64,000 nucleotides of DNA from an uncultured Acetobacteraceae bacterium (GCA_946476985.1 CAMKWS010000005.1:1-64000); one strand, 5' to 3'. Numbered from the stretch's first letter, positions 7,570 through 17,209 are shown. Made by a program: numbers and translations. Notes: a model not told the origin generated them from the sequence alone.

Positions 7570-8397
7570 ATGCGTCTTTCTCCCCATATGGCAGTCATGC
7601 AGAACACGGCACAGAAAGCCGCTCGTTCTCTCCTGCGTGACTTTGCTGAGGTTGAGCAGCTTCAGGTGAGCATTAAAGGCCCGGGAGATTTTGTCTCCCA
7701 GGCTGATATGCGCGCTGAACAAACAATCCGTGAAGAACTCAGCCGTGCACGTCCAGGTTATGCTTTCCTCATGGAAGAAAGCGGCGCATCTGGCGGCGAC
7801 AACTGGACATGGCGTTGGATTGTTGATCCCCTTGATGGGACAACAAACTTTCTTCATGGCATCCCTCACTGGGCTATTTCCATCGGTCTGCAACGCCGCC
7901 ATACCAATGGCGATGTCGAACTAGTTGCCGCCGTAGTGTACAACCCGGCCTCTCACGAAATGTTCTGGGCTGAAAAAGGGATTGGGGCCTTCTTAAATGA
8001 GCGCCGCATCCGTGTTTCTGCACGGCGCAAACTCTCCGAGGCTGTTTTTGCAACAGGCATCCCCTTTGCAAAAGTTCCTGCACAGCACCGCTTACCTTTT
8101 GGCCGTGTACTCAGTACGCTTATGCCAAAAGTAGCTGGTATCCGCCGTTGTGGTGCTGCCGCACTAGACCTAGCATGGCTCGCTGCAGGCCGTTATGAGG
8201 GCTATTGGGAACTCGGCCTTAAACCATGGGACTGTGCCGCTGGCATCCTCATCGTAAGGGAAGCAGGCGGTCACGCTACGGATGATCAAGGCCGTGATCT
8301 TGGCGCCTTAGATGATGATGTGAACGTTGTAGCTGGCAACCAGCACTTCCACGCTCCACTACGCGAGCTGGTACACAACGCCATCACGCAGGACTAA
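7570..8397 (+). CDS. suhB: inositol monophosphatase family protein (SuhB-like)
   Basis: A magnesium-dependent, lithium-sensitive phosphatase acting on inositol-1-phosphate and related sugar phosphates. Metal-ligand motifs are complete: the EE pair in LMEESGASG, the signature WIVDPLDGTTNFLHG, and the C-terminal PWDCAAGILIVREAGG. At 275 residues it is a typical full-length SuhB. SuhB in other bacteria also acts with transcription antitermination factors on rRNA operons; whether that applies here cannot be read from sequence. The start lies directly after efp. Confidence 0.9.
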   Translation: MRLSPHMAVMQNTAQKAARSLLRDFAEVEQLQVSIKGPGDFVSQADMRAEQTIREELSRARPGYAFLMEESGASGGDNWTWRWIVDPLDGTTNFLHGIPHWAISIGLQRRHTNGDVELVAAVVYNPASHEMFWAEKGIGAFLNERRIRVSARRKLSEAVFATGIPFAKVPAQHRLPFGRVLSTLMPKVAGIRRCGAAALDLAWLAAGRYEGYWELGLKPWDCAAGILIVREAGGHATDDQGRDLGALDDDVNVVAGNQHFHAPLRELVHNAITQD

Positions 8398-8415
8398 CTC
8401 TTCTGCCGTGAACAA

Positions 8416-8450
8416 AACGTCGCCTTGCATAAGGATTGCAGGGCGGCGTT
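8416..8450. other. intergenic hairpin downstream of suhB
   Basis: Inverted arms AACGTCGCCTTGC (8416-8428) and GCAGGGCGGCGTT (8438-8450) pair over 13 bases with two G-U pairs and a 9-base loop. It lies between suhB and the OmpA-like gene. No T tract follows on the plus strand; the T-rich side (TTTTGTT) is on the minus strand. It may terminate or process the efp-suhB transcript. Confidence 0.45.
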
Positions 8451-8470
8451 CTCCCGGCTAGGGTATTATT

Positions 8471-9196
8471 ATGAAAAACTGGCTGGCTTCTTTCTCTACT
8501 CTACTCATCCCCTCCCTTTTAGTGGTGGGATATATCTCGAATGCGCAGGCGCAGATTACGACTAATCTATCGGCCCTTCCCCATAGCGCAGCTCACAAAG
8601 CACCTTCAAAAAAACCAACAGCACCGCCGTCTCACGACAATACGGCAGAAGCCCCCCTCCCTGCACCAACACCTCTCGGATATACACGCATCCCCACGGT
8701 CCCGCAGGAGGCACCTAAGCCAGAAGTTATCACTCCTCCCAGCTTCCCGGTTATCCAGCACCCCCCTGTTCCAGCACAGATCGTCACACCAACTGAGGGC
8801 GCTAAAAGCAGCACACAAGCTTTAGGTAATGATAACCTCCGTATCTTATTTGGCGAAAATGAAGCGTTGATGGATAAAAAAACCATCCGTGCTATCCGCA
8901 ATTACGCCCACTCTATGGCGCCACGTCTCACAATACGTTTACTTTTGCGTAGCTATGCGGCCGTGCCGGGGGATGATATCTCCATGCCACGCCGCATAGC
9001 CTTAGCTCGTGCCTTGGCCGTGCGCTCATTACTTATTCACGGTGGAATTGCCACAACACGCATCTATCCCATCGCTCAAGGGCGTCCCGATGCAGGCGAT
9101 ACAGCTCCTGTAAACCGCCTTGATATCACAGCCGAGGCTAATCCCGCCCCCGTACCTGCGCGGGGAAGCCCAAGTGAAGGAACACCGGCACCATGA
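8471..9196 (+). CDS. secreted proline-rich OmpA-like protein
   Basis: A 241-residue exported protein: signal peptide about residues 1-27 ending AQA, a Pro/Ala-rich linker to about residue 115, then an OmpA-like C-terminal domain (LRILFGENEALMDKKT ... RRIALARALAVRSLLIHGGI ... RIYPIAQG). The Arg of the peptidoglycan-binding site is kept, but the usual Asp of the GHTD-type turn is not evident (RSYAAVPGDD), so binding may be altered. Its stop overlaps the next gene (ATGA), tying it to the MotA/MotB-like pair. A periplasmic tether role for that complex is inference. Confidence 0.65.
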   Translation: MKNWLASFSTLLIPSLLVVGYISNAQAQITTNLSALPHSAAHKAPSKKPTAPPSHDNTAEAPLPAPTPLGYTRIPTVPQEAPKPEVITPPSFPVIQHPPVPAQIVTPTEGAKSSTQALGNDNLRILFGENEALMDKKTIRAIRNYAHSMAPRLTIRLLLRSYAAVPGDDISMPRRIALARALAVRSLLIHGGIATTRIYPIAQGRPDAGDTAPVNRLDITAEANPAPVPARGSPSEGTPAP

Positions 9197-10074
9197 CACA
9201 TCCGACACGTTATCTTGCTCGTATCGTTCTGTTTCTAGCCGTTATTTTCGCTTTAGCATTCGGCCTGCATGACGTGTTGTTCCATGCGTTTATGTCTAAC
9301 CCAGGGCTTAATTTTGTTATCCTCGCCGTGATGACGCTAGGCATTTTGTGGAATATCCACCTCACTACACGCCTCTTCCCCGAAGTGAAATGGATCTCCG
9401 TACTACAGCAGCCTCGCGAAGGCCTTAAAGTGCCGTCTCCTCCACGTCTGCTAGCCCCTATGGCACGCCTTTTCAGAGCGCGACGTGAGCATTACCCACA
9501 TTTTGCCCTTTCACACCAAACAACCAGCGCCATGCTTGAAAGCCTTACAGCTCGCATGGATGAAGGACGGGAGATTTCCCGCTATATTACCCAACTATTG
9601 GTCTTTTTAGGGCTTCTTGGAACATTCTACGGACTTATCCTTACCGTCCGCTCTATTGCTGATGTCATTGGTGCCATGCCATCTGGTGGAGCAGACCTTA
9701 CAGCTATGTTCGAGCATGTGCGTTCCGGCCTTACCCAGCCTCTTATTGGCATGTCTACTGCCTTTTCTGCCTCTATGTTTGGTCTTGCCGGCTCTCTCAT
9801 CCTAGGCTTTATCGACCTCACAGCAGGACAAGCACAAAACCGCTTTGCCAACGAGGTTGAAGACTGGCTTGCAGGTATTACATTTATTGAAACACCAGAT
9901 GCTGCCGCCATCGCAGGGGGGCAACCGGGGCTAAATATTTTCCAACATACCCCTGGCAGCACACAAGCTGCTCCGGCACAAAGTGAAGCACAGATCATTC
10001 GTGAGTTAACCTCACAAATCGCCCAACTGCGTGAGGAAATTGCTGCTGCACGCGCAGACCAACAGGAGGGCTGA
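9193..10074 (+). CDS. MotA/TolQ/ExbB-family proton-channel-like protein
   Basis: A 293-residue inner-membrane protein. Two membrane segments lie near the N-terminus (about 9-27 and 34-52), then a cytoplasmic loop, then two more (LLVFLGLLGTFYGLILT at about 133-150 and SASMFGLAGSLILGFIDL at about 194-212), followed by a charged tail. The GLLGTFYG block is the hallmark of the MotA/TolQ/ExbB family. The partner gene 3 bases downstream encodes a MotB-like protein, so the two should form a proton-driven unit. No flagellar or tonB genes are near, and its cargo is unknown. Confidence 0.75.
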   Translation: MTHPTRYLARIVLFLAVIFALAFGLHDVLFHAFMSNPGLNFVILAVMTLGILWNIHLTTRLFPEVKWISVLQQPREGLKVPSPPRLLAPMARLFRARREHYPHFALSHQTTSAMLESLTARMDEGREISRYITQLLVFLGLLGTFYGLILTVRSIADVIGAMPSGGADLTAMFEHVRSGLTQPLIGMSTAFSASMFGLAGSLILGFIDLTAGQAQNRFANEVEDWLAGITFIETPDAAAIAGGQPGLNIFQHTPGSTQAAPAQSEAQIIRELTSQIAQLREEIAAARADQQEG

Positions 10075-10077
10075 CCC

Positions 10078-11088
10078 ATGGCCCGGCGTAGACGTTCTCT
10101 CAGCCCGTTAAACGCATGGCCTGGCTATGTGGATGCTCTTTCGTCACTTTTAATGGTCGTTACCTTTGTTCTGTTGGTTTTCATTTTAGGTCAACAGTTC
10201 CTCTCAGCTGCGATCAACCAAAAAGAACATACACTCGATAGCCTTCGTAAAGAGATGCAGCATCTCGCCCAGATGTTGTCCCTTAGTGAAGGGCAGGTCA
10301 AAGCACTGCAAGTCACCGACCAACAACAACGTGCCTCTATCGCCAATCTCACCACGCAACTAGACGATACGCAAAAACAACTTTCAAACGAGCAGCAACA
10401 ACTCGTTGCCAAAGAGCATGAGCTGACCACGGCACAAGAACATGCCACAGCAACCGAAACTGCTCAGCAAAACAATATTGCTGCCCTAACAGCACAAGTA
10501 ACTGAACTTACACAGCAGCTTCAGGCCATTGCGAAAAGTCTGGAAATTGAAAAAACAAACGAAAGCCAAAAAGACGCACAAATTGCTGACTTAGGGAAAA
10601 AGCTCAACATTGCATTAGCTGATAAGATCAACCAATTAAAACAATACCGTTCGGACTTCTTTGCGCGGCTGCGCGATATCTTGAAAGGACAGCCGGGGGT
10701 TGAGATTGTTGGCGACCGCTTTGTCTTCCAATCTGAAATACTCTTCCCTACTGGCAGTGCTTCTTTGAGTGCTAAAGGCCAACAGCAAATCGACACATTA
10801 GCGCACACACTGAGTGAAGTTATTAAGAGCATCCCAGCAGACCTCCCCTGGATTCTGCGTGTTGATGGCCATGCAGATAGCAACCCTATCCACACCTCCT
10901 TCGCTAGCAATTGGGAACTTTCCTCTGCACGTGCCATTACGGTTGTCAAAACGCTTATCGCCGCTGGAATAAGCCCTCGCCACCTCGCTGCGACTGGCTT
11001 TTCCGACAATCAACCACTCGACTCAGCACAAACAGCACAAGCATTTGCCCGTAATCGCCGGATTGAATTCCGCCTAACAGACCGCTAG
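10078..11088 (+). CDS. MotB-like protein with coiled coil and OmpA domain
   Basis: 336 residues: a single N-terminal membrane helix with the proton-accepting aspartate (GYVDALSSLLMVVTF, Asp19), a long glutamine-rich coiled coil (about residues 48-200), and a C-terminal OmpA/MotB peptidoglycan-binding domain (VDGHADSNPI, NWELSSARA, GFSDNQPL, ARNRRIEFR) with the usual Asp and Arg in place. A ribosome site AGGAGGG precedes the ATG. With the upstream MotA-like protein it forms a stator-like pair that couples proton flow to force across the periplasm. This arrangement is known in non-flagellar contexts; the role is unknown here. Confidence 0.75.
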   Translation: MARRRRSLSPLNAWPGYVDALSSLLMVVTFVLLVFILGQQFLSAAINQKEHTLDSLRKEMQHLAQMLSLSEGQVKALQVTDQQQRASIANLTTQLDDTQKQLSNEQQQLVAKEHELTTAQEHATATETAQQNNIAALTAQVTELTQQLQAIAKSLEIEKTNESQKDAQIADLGKKLNIALADKINQLKQYRSDFFARLRDILKGQPGVEIVGDRFVFQSEILFPTGSASLSAKGQQQIDTLAHTLSEVIKSIPADLPWILRVDGHADSNPIHTSFASNWELSSARAITVVKTLIAAGISPRHLAATGFSDNQPLDSAQTAQAFARNRRIEFRLTDR

Positions 11089-11106
11089 GCAGTATATTCA
11101 TCCTTA

Positions 11107-11139
11107 TCAGCAGAGGATAAGGCAATTATCCTCTGCTGA
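11107..11139. other. perfect 14-bp inverted repeat between the motor genes and lepA
   Basis: TCAGCAGAGGATAA (11107-11120) and TTATCCTCTGCTGA (11126-11139) are exact inverse complements around the loop GGCAA. No T tract follows on either side, so it is not a classical terminator. It may stabilise or process the mRNA, or separate the upstream trio from lepA. Confidence 0.6.
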
Positions 11140-11171
11140 CACAGCCCATAGAATCACCTATTAGAGCCGTC

Positions 11172-12974
11172 ATGACTGACACACCCCTCTCCCTCATCCG
11201 CAACTTCTCCATCATTGCTCATATTGACCACGGTAAATCGACCTTGGCTGATAGACTCATTGAAGCATGCGGTGCCCTCACTGCACGCGAGATGAAAGGG
11301 CAAGTTCTAGATTCTATGGAGCTAGAACAAGAACGCGGCATTACTATTAAAGCCCAAACGGTTCGCCTCACATATCCCGCTAAAGACGGAAATATATATA
11401 CATTAAACCTTATGGACACACCCGGCCATGTGGACTTTGCCTACGAGGTGAGCCGCTCTCTTGCCGCTTGTGAAGGTTCTCTCCTTGTTGTTGATGCCTC
11501 CCAAGGGGTTGAGGCACAAACACTTGCCAATGTGTATCAGGCTATTGATGCCGACCATGAAATCGTTCCTGTCTTAAATAAGATCGACCTTCCTGCTGCT
11601 GAGCCTGAGCGTGTTCGTGCCCAGATTGAAGAGGTCGTTGGCATCCCTGCCGATGACGCTGTTGAAATCAGTGCCAAAACAGGCCTCAATATTGAAGGTG
11701 TACTCGAAGCACTCGTACAACGCCTTCCCGCTCCCAAGGGCGATGCAGAGGCTCCCCTCCAAGGGCTGCTGGTCGATAGTTGGTATGACGCCTATCTTGG
11801 TGTGATTATCCTAGTGCGTATTAAGGAAGGCCGCCTCAAACGTGGCGATAAAATCCGCATGATGGAAACCGGCGCAACATATTTGGTGGATCAGGTCGGT
11901 GTCTTCTTGCCTAAGATGAAACCTGTTGATTCGCTTGGCCCGGGTGAGATGGGCTATATTAATGCAGCCATCAAGACCGTGGCAGACTGTAACGTTGGCG
12001 ACACCATCACACTGGATAACCGCCCAGCCGAAACAGCTCTCCCCGGCTTTAAACCTTCCATTCCCGTCGTCTGGTGTGGCCTCTTCCCTGTAGATGCAGA
12101 TGACTTCGATAAACTCCGCACCAGCCTTGGTAAGCTTCGACTAAATGATGCTTCCTTCCATTTTGAAGCAGAAACCTCCGCTGCCCTTGGCTTTGGCTTC
12201 CGCTGTGGTTTCTTAGGATTGCTCCATTTAGAGATTATCCAAGAACGTCTCTCGCGTGAGTTTAATCTGGACCTCATCGCGACAGCACCATCTGTTGTGT
12301 ATAAAATGCACATGAATGATGGCTCTGTTGAGGAGCTGCATAACCCTGCAGACATGCCAGATCTTTCTAAGATCGCCTCTATTGAAGAGCCTTGGATCAA
12401 AGCCTCTATCCTCGTGCAGGATGAATATCTTGGTTCCGTGTTAACCCTCTGCACAGAGCGGCGTGGTATCCAAGAGGACCTCACCTATGTAGGTGACCGT
12501 GCCATGGTTGTCTATCGTCTTCCATTAAACGAAGTTGTATTTGACTTCTATGACCGCCTAAAATCTCTCACACGCGGCTATGCATCTTTCGACTACCAAA
12601 TGGATGGCTATGTTGAGAGCGACCTTGTGCGTATCTCTATCCTCGTCAATCATGAACCAGTGGATGCTCTCTCTTTCATTGCCCATCGCTCTGTTGCTGA
12701 GACACGTGGCCGGGCGATTTGCGGTAAATTAAAAGACCTGATTCCTCGCCAGCTCTTCAAAATTGCCATTCAGGCGTCTATCGGCTCAAAGGTGATTGCT
12801 CGTGAAACACTCGGAGCACTTTCCAAAGATGTGACCGCAAAATGTTATGGTGGCGACATCTCACGTAAACGCAAACTTCTTGAAAAACAAAAAGAAGGTA
12901 AAAAGCGTATGCGGCAGTTCGGTAAGGTAGAGATCCCCCAAAGTGCCTTCCTCGCCGCATTGAAGATGGATTAA
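11172..12974 (+). CDS. lepA: elongation factor 4 (LepA)
   Basis: LepA is a ribosome-binding GTPase that affects elongation and ribosome assembly under stress. At 600 residues it has the full domain set. GTP-binding motifs are visible: [13 protein letters not shown] (G1), RGITIKAQT (G2), DTPGHVDF (G3) and NKIDLP (G4). The LepA-specific C-terminal domain ends in [17 protein letters not shown]. The gene starts after a hairpin in an 83-base gap and is followed 4 bases later by a glycosyltransferase gene. Confidence 0.97.
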   Translation: MTDTPLSLIRNFSIIAHIDHGKSTLADRLIEACGALTAREMKGQVLDSMELEQERGITIKAQTVRLTYPAKDGNIYTLNLMDTPGHVDFAYEVSRSLAACEGSLLVVDASQGVEAQTLANVYQAIDADHEIVPVLNKIDLPAAEPERVRAQIEEVVGIPADDAVEISAKTGLNIEGVLEALVQRLPAPKGDAEAPLQGLLVDSWYDAYLGVIILVRIKEGRLKRGDKIRMMETGATYLVDQVGVFLPKMKPVDSLGPGEMGYINAAIKTVADCNVGDTITLDNRPAETALPGFKPSIPVVWCGLFPVDADDFDKLRTSLGKLRLNDASFHFEAETSAALGFGFRCGFLGLLHLEIIQERLSREFNLDLIATAPSVVYKMHMNDGSVEELHNPADMPDLSKIASIEEPWIKASILVQDEYLGSVLTLCTERRGIQEDLTYVGDRAMVVYRLPLNEVVFDFYDRLKSLTRGYASFDYQMDGYVESDLVRISILVNHEPVDALSFIAHRSVAETRGRAICGKLKDLIPRQLFKIAIQASIGSKVIARETLGALSKDVTAKCYGGDISRKRKLLEKQKEGKKRMRQFGKVEIPQSAFLAALKMD

Positions 12975-12978
12975 AACC

Positions 12979-14373
12979 ATGCCTCGCACCGCCGCCTTAT
13001 TATGCGTTCATAATGCAGCTAACACACTTAGCTGGTGGATCTCCCACCATATGGCGGCGGGCTTTTCGGCTCTACTCATCTGCGATGACCACTCAACAGA
13101 TGGCAGTCAGGATATTCTCTCCCAAGCCGCACGTCTGTATGATGTTCGCATCACCACAACAGACAAACAAGAAAGTGACACCCATCGCCGACATAAAAAC
13201 GCACTAGAACGCCTTATTAAACAAAATGGAAAAGATTTTGACTGGCTCATTCAGCTCGCAATGGATGAGTATTTCTTTTCCACCAATGGGTCTGTGCAAG
13301 ACTTCTTCTCTGCAACAGAAGCAGAACTCGGCCATGAGGCCTTACAACAGACGCAACACCTCCCCGTCAATTGGTGCATCACGGGACTAAATGGGCAAAA
13401 TTTTTACTCTTCTCAAAAACCAGCGCCTCATCCCCGCGCTCTTTTCACACGTCATGCACAAGAGCATTTCCCAGAGCATTATCTGACACGTAGTTTTTTT
13501 CGGCCTAACACCACAAAGCCGACACTACCCACCCCATTCTCTAATACAAAGCCCAATTGGTCTCAGGCTCGTATTTTGCACGATGCCGCTTCTAGCAGCA
13601 CAACACCTCAGTCACGTCGATATTACGACCGTAATGACATCTCCTTCCTTGAGGGGAAACAACTTCTCTCCTCCAGCCTAGATATCGGCGCACGCCTTCT
13701 TCAAGGTATGCTCCTACATGCCGGCTACCATATACAAAACAAATACAACTCACAGGATGCTCCTACATCCCTGCCTCCTGAACTCTCTAGCGCTCCTACG
13801 TTCCGGCGCTCTTACATTCAGTCTGGTGAAGATGTTCTTGCCTTGCATAAAACATCTTACCAGCTCGGTTTCTATAAAGCAGACAGCCTTGATAAGGACG
13901 ACTTTACACGGCTCATTTTAGTCCATTACACAGCTCTACCAACGCCTGGCTCTACTGCCCCGGCATGGCTCTACCCAGAGGACACGCTTGATCGTCCCTT
14001 CCTTCCTCTAGTGTCTACGTCTGAAACGTATTTTTCTATGCTGCTTGAATGTCTTCCTCTGAAGATACACGCCCATGACCATGACATTGAGCTTCATCTA
14101 GTTCCAGCCGACACCATATTCCAACTTGAAGGACAATCCCGTTTTACACTTTCGGCCGCAGCCCCTGCAGCTGAAGATGAACATCCTTGGCAAGCCTTAC
14201 AAAATTTTAGCCGTTATGGGCTTACCAGCCAAGGGATAGCACATGCCATTGCCACAACAACATGGCTCTCCCCTTCCATTCTTGGGGCGCTATATGCCCA
14301 TCTACCTTCCCAAGAAAAACAACAGCTTTTTTCACCTTTGCTGCACAATATCTTTCACCCTTCTGACGTATAA
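12979..14373 (+). CDS. glycosyltransferase family 2-like protein
   Basis: A 464-residue protein with an N-terminal GT-A-like fold: AALLCVHNAANTLSWWI, then the nucleotide-sugar motif LLICDDHSTDGS (about residues 36-47) and a second acidic motif QLAMDEYFF (about residue 94). These match the Glyco_tranf_2_4 type, which includes proteins annotated as family 2 or GT92-like. The C-terminal 250 residues have no recognisable domain. No membrane segment is apparent. It follows lepA by 4 bases, probably only read-through. Acceptor and donor sugars are unknown. Confidence 0.65.
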   Translation: MPRTAALLCVHNAANTLSWWISHHMAAGFSALLICDDHSTDGSQDILSQAARLYDVRITTTDKQESDTHRRHKNALERLIKQNGKDFDWLIQLAMDEYFFSTNGSVQDFFSATEAELGHEALQQTQHLPVNWCITGLNGQNFYSSQKPAPHPRALFTRHAQEHFPEHYLTRSFFRPNTTKPTLPTPFSNTKPNWSQARILHDAASSSTTPQSRRYYDRNDISFLEGKQLLSSSLDIGARLLQGMLLHAGYHIQNKYNSQDAPTSLPPELSSAPTFRRSYIQSGEDVLALHKTSYQLGFYKADSLDKDDFTRLILVHYTALPTPGSTAPAWLYPEDTLDRPFLPLVSTSETYFSMLLECLPLKIHAHDHDIELHLVPADTIFQLEGQSRFTLSAAAPAAEDEHPWQALQNFSRYGLTSQGIAHAIATTTWLSPSILGALYAHLPSQEKQQLFSPLLHNIFHPSDV

Positions 14374-14427
14374 CACGAGCAGCTTTCTCCCTATCATCTA
14401 TCATCCCTTTTCCTGTGGAGTGGTGCT

Positions 14428-15762
14428 GTGTTCAGCTCTCGCCTTGATCGTTTCTTTTATATCTCTCAGCGTCAATCAAACATTAGTAGAGAGATCATCG
14501 CTGGACTGACTATATTTGGGTCTATGGCCTATATTATGGCCGTAAACCCTGCTGTCCTCGCTGTTACGGGGCTTGCCCGCCACGATATGGTGATGACCAC
14601 CATCGCTGGAGCTGTCGCAGGGACATTAATTATGGCCTTATGGGCGCGACTACCTCTCGCCCTTGCCCCTGCAATGAGCAGTAATGTTCTCTTTGCACAA
14701 GTCATTGTTCAACAAGCGCATGTAAGCCCCACAACAGCTTTTACCGTCGTCTTCTTCAGTGGCATTTGTTTTACCGTCCTCTCACTAAGTAAACTGCGTC
14801 TCAAAATTATTCAGGGCTTTCCCCCTACAATCATCTTAGGCATCCAAATTTCCATCGGCGCATTTATTGCACGCATTGGGTTTACTACTGCAGGTATTGC
14901 CATCCCCTCTGCCACAAATGGGCTAACCTTTGCCTCGCTCTCTCAGCCTTCTGTTATCCTAGCTCTTGCTGGCATCTTCCTGTGTATTTTGTTGTATATT
15001 CTGCGCATTCCAGCGGGCCTACTTCTTACAATTATCCTCCTCACTATATTAGGCATTTTTATCCCCGGGCCAGACGGCACTGCGCTCACACGTTTACCTC
15101 ATAAAATGATCGACTGGCCGCATTACCCCACACATCTACTTTTCGCATTTAATTTTCATGAATTTTTTCAACATCTTGGCCTGCTTGTTCCCATCACACT
15201 ATATGTTTTGTTGAGTGATTTTTTTGATGCGACAGGCACTATGCTTTCTGTAACAAGACGAGCAGGCCTATGCGGAACCCCCTCTCACCCAGAACTCAAC
15301 CCTCGTGCTTTTAGTGCTGATGGCGCAGCTAGCATTCTAGGAGCGATTCTTGGCACATGTACCGTCTCTGCTTATTTAGAAAGCTTAACTGGCGCTGAAG
15401 CAGGAGGACGCACAGGCCTAAGCGCCCTCGTCGTTGCCCTACTCTTTGCTGTATCCTGCTTTTTCTGGCCACTTATCACCGCTATCCCTGCTCTTGCCAC
15501 AGCTCCCATTCTTGTTGTGGTCGGACTGGGCATGCTCAGCGGCCTTCCAGACCTTCCCCCAAGAGCGGAGGATAATTTACCTCCGCTTTGCATGCTGCTC
15601 ATCACCGTTATAACTGGCAATTTTATGCTGGCCCTAGCTTGCGGGATGCTGCTCTATAGTCTGATTGCACTCATCCAACGTGCCTTTACCCGCCTAACAC
15701 CTATAGTCCTTGGGCTTAATGTTGCTTTCTTATGTTATATGATACTACAAAGCCGCTTTTAA
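14428..15762 (+). CDS. AzgA/PbuG-type purine permease
   Basis: An integral inner-membrane transporter of about 12-14 helices in the NCS2/AzgA (adenine/guanine/hypoxanthine) family. Family features are the N-terminal REIIAGLTIFGSMAYIMAVNP, the helix with LALAPAMSSNVLFA, and DFFDATGTMLSV near residue 265. It starts at GTG 14428 with GTGGAG upstream. At 444 residues it is a normal-length member. Specificity among adenine, guanine, hypoxanthine and uracil cannot be set from sequence. Proton symport is the family mechanism. Confidence 0.85.
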   Translation: MFSSRLDRFFYISQRQSNISREIIAGLTIFGSMAYIMAVNPAVLAVTGLARHDMVMTTIAGAVAGTLIMALWARLPLALAPAMSSNVLFAQVIVQQAHVSPTTAFTVVFFSGICFTVLSLSKLRLKIIQGFPPTIILGIQISIGAFIARIGFTTAGIAIPSATNGLTFASLSQPSVILALAGIFLCILLYILRIPAGLLLTIILLTILGIFIPGPDGTALTRLPHKMIDWPHYPTHLLFAFNFHEFFQHLGLLVPITLYVLLSDFFDATGTMLSVTRRAGLCGTPSHPELNPRAFSADGAASILGAILGTCTVSAYLESLTGAEAGGRTGLSALVVALLFAVSCFFWPLITAIPALATAPILVVVGLGMLSGLPDLPPRAEDNLPPLCMLLITVITGNFMLALACGMLLYSLIALIQRAFTRLTPIVLGLNVAFLCYMILQSRF

Positions 15763-15818
15763 AATGCATCTCATAATGACAGCTTGTCGATCTATTACGA
15801 AAGATGGATGATCATCAC

Positions 15819-15968
15819 TCAAAATTTCAAATCATAATCTTGGAAGACTTCCCATTTATCACCCTGTTTTTTATAGAAAAAAGACATTAAAGTTCTTTTG
15901 ACCACTCTTATGAGATAACTAGGGGTAGAAAAATTCTCTTTATCCCTGTAATTCCCTGTAAGTTTCAT
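15819..15968 (-). other. possible small protein or gene remnant
   Basis: The 230-base gap between the permease and xseB contains a minus-strand frame of 49 codons from ATG 15968. Its C-terminal part (MSFFYKKQGDKWEVFQDYD) looks protein-like, with aromatic and charged residues in a plausible strand pattern. There is no good ribosome site, and the local DNA is more AT-rich than its flanks. It could be the tail of a degraded gene or chance. Confidence 0.22.
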
Positions 15969-15992
15969 GATCTGAACCCAGCTGGATAGTTC

Positions 15993-16298
15993 ATGCCCAA
16001 CCGAATGAATACACCTTCGACACACGCACCTGCTCTCGCACAGCTTTCCTTTGAAGCTGCGCTAGCTGAACTCGAACAAATTGTTCGTGGGCTAGAGAGC
16101 GGGCAGATGAAGCTTGAAGATGCCATCTCTGCCTATGAACGCGGTGCCGCTTTGCGCCGCCATTGTGAAGAGCGGTTGGGCGAGGCAGAAATGCGCGTAA
16201 AAGCAATCGTCCAGAAAGCCGATGGCTCCCTTTCAGAAGAGCCTATTTCTGGTTCGACCAAGCCAGCACCATCTACCCGCAAGGAGACAACTCGATGA
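15993..16298 (+). CDS. xseB: exodeoxyribonuclease VII small subunit
   Basis: XseB is the small subunit of exonuclease VII, which degrades single-stranded DNA to oligonucleotides. The family block SFEAALAELEQIVRGLESGQMKLEDAISAYERGAALRRHCEERL-type helix pair fills residues 18-65, followed by a short variable tail, for 101 residues in total. ATG 16005 is an alternative start. Its stop overlaps the ispA start (ATGA); xseB-ispA-dxs is a common order and suggests one operon. Confidence 0.93.
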   Translation: MPNRMNTPSTHAPALAQLSFEAALAELEQIVRGLESGQMKLEDAISAYERGAALRRHCEERLGEAEMRVKAIVQKADGSLSEEPISGSTKPAPSTRKETTR

Positions 16299-17203
16299 CC
16301 GACAGCCGCGCCCTCCCTCTTAAGGAAGCCCTCAGCCAGGCCTGTCGTGATATTGAAAAAAGCATCGACAGCCTCCTCCCTCAGGTCCCAGGTGATGAAT
16401 CTCTTTTGCTGGATGCTATGCGATATGCTGCATTAAATGGTGGCAAACGCTTGCGCGGCTTCCTCGTTCTTGAGATCGCCTCTCTCTTCGGCGCATCCCG
16501 TGAGGCTGCTTTACGCGTAGCTGCATCGGTTGAATTCCTTCATGCTTACTCCCTCGTGCATGATGACCTTCCTGCGATGGATGATGATGACCTCCGCCGT
16601 GGCCAGCCTTCCACGCATAAAAAATTCAACGAAGCTTATGCAATCCTTGCAGGTGACGCTTTACAAACCAGCGCCTTTGAAGTGCTGCTAGAAGAAGCCA
16701 CTAGCGCAGATGCTACCATCCGAGCAGACCTAGCTCTTGCCCTTGCGCGTGCTTCTGGCAGTGCTGGTATGGTCGGTGGCCAGGTTATTGATATCCGTGG
16801 CGAAGGCCGTGCCCTCCCGTTAGAGCAGGTCCAACGTCTACATGCGATGAAAACAGGTGCGCTTATCCGCTATGCAGCAGAGGCTGGTGCCATCCTCGCA
16901 GGTGTGAAGGCAAATGACCCACGTCGCCAAGCTATTATCACCTACGGTGAAGCATTAGGCACGGCCTTCCAAGTCGCTGATGATATTCTTGATACGACCG
17001 CCAGCACAGAAGAGCTTGGGAAAACCGCAGGTAAAGATGAAGATGCCTGCAAATCTAACTATGTCTCCCTGCTAGGTATTGAAGGTGCTCGTACTGAAGC
17101 ACGCCGCCTAAGCGAGCAGGCTCGTCAATCTCTTTCTTCCTTCGGCCCACAGGCTGACACTCTCCGCGAACTAGCGGACTATTTTGTTGAACGCAGGAAC
17201 TAA
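16295..17203 (+). CDS. ispA: farnesyl/geranyl diphosphate synthase
   Basis: A short-chain polyprenyl diphosphate synthase that condenses isopentenyl diphosphate with allylic diphosphates to give farnesyl diphosphate for quinones, hopanoids and undecaprenyl carriers. Both aspartate-rich motifs are visible: DDLPAMDDDD (first, about residue 90) and DDILD (second, about residue 230), with GGKRLRGFLVLE upstream. The length of 302 residues is normal. Coupled to xseB and followed 6 bases later by dxs, it lies in an isoprenoid operon. Confidence 0.95.
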   Translation: MTDSRALPLKEALSQACRDIEKSIDSLLPQVPGDESLLLDAMRYAALNGGKRLRGFLVLEIASLFGASREAALRVAASVEFLHAYSLVHDDLPAMDDDDLRRGQPSTHKKFNEAYAILAGDALQTSAFEVLLEEATSADATIRADLALALARASGSAGMVGGQVIDIRGEGRALPLEQVQRLHAMKTGALIRYAAEAGAILAGVKANDPRRQAIITYGEALGTAFQVADDILDTTASTEELGKTAGKDEDACKSNYVSLLGIEGARTEARRLSEQARQSLSSFGPQADTLRELADYFVERRN

Positions 17204-17209
17204 TCGTCC

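Noticed and set aside
9193-11088. Zorya defence or flagellar stator genes
   Set aside because: No ZorC/ZorD/ZorE-like or flagellar genes are nearby, and the MotA-like protein lacks the long ZorA tail.
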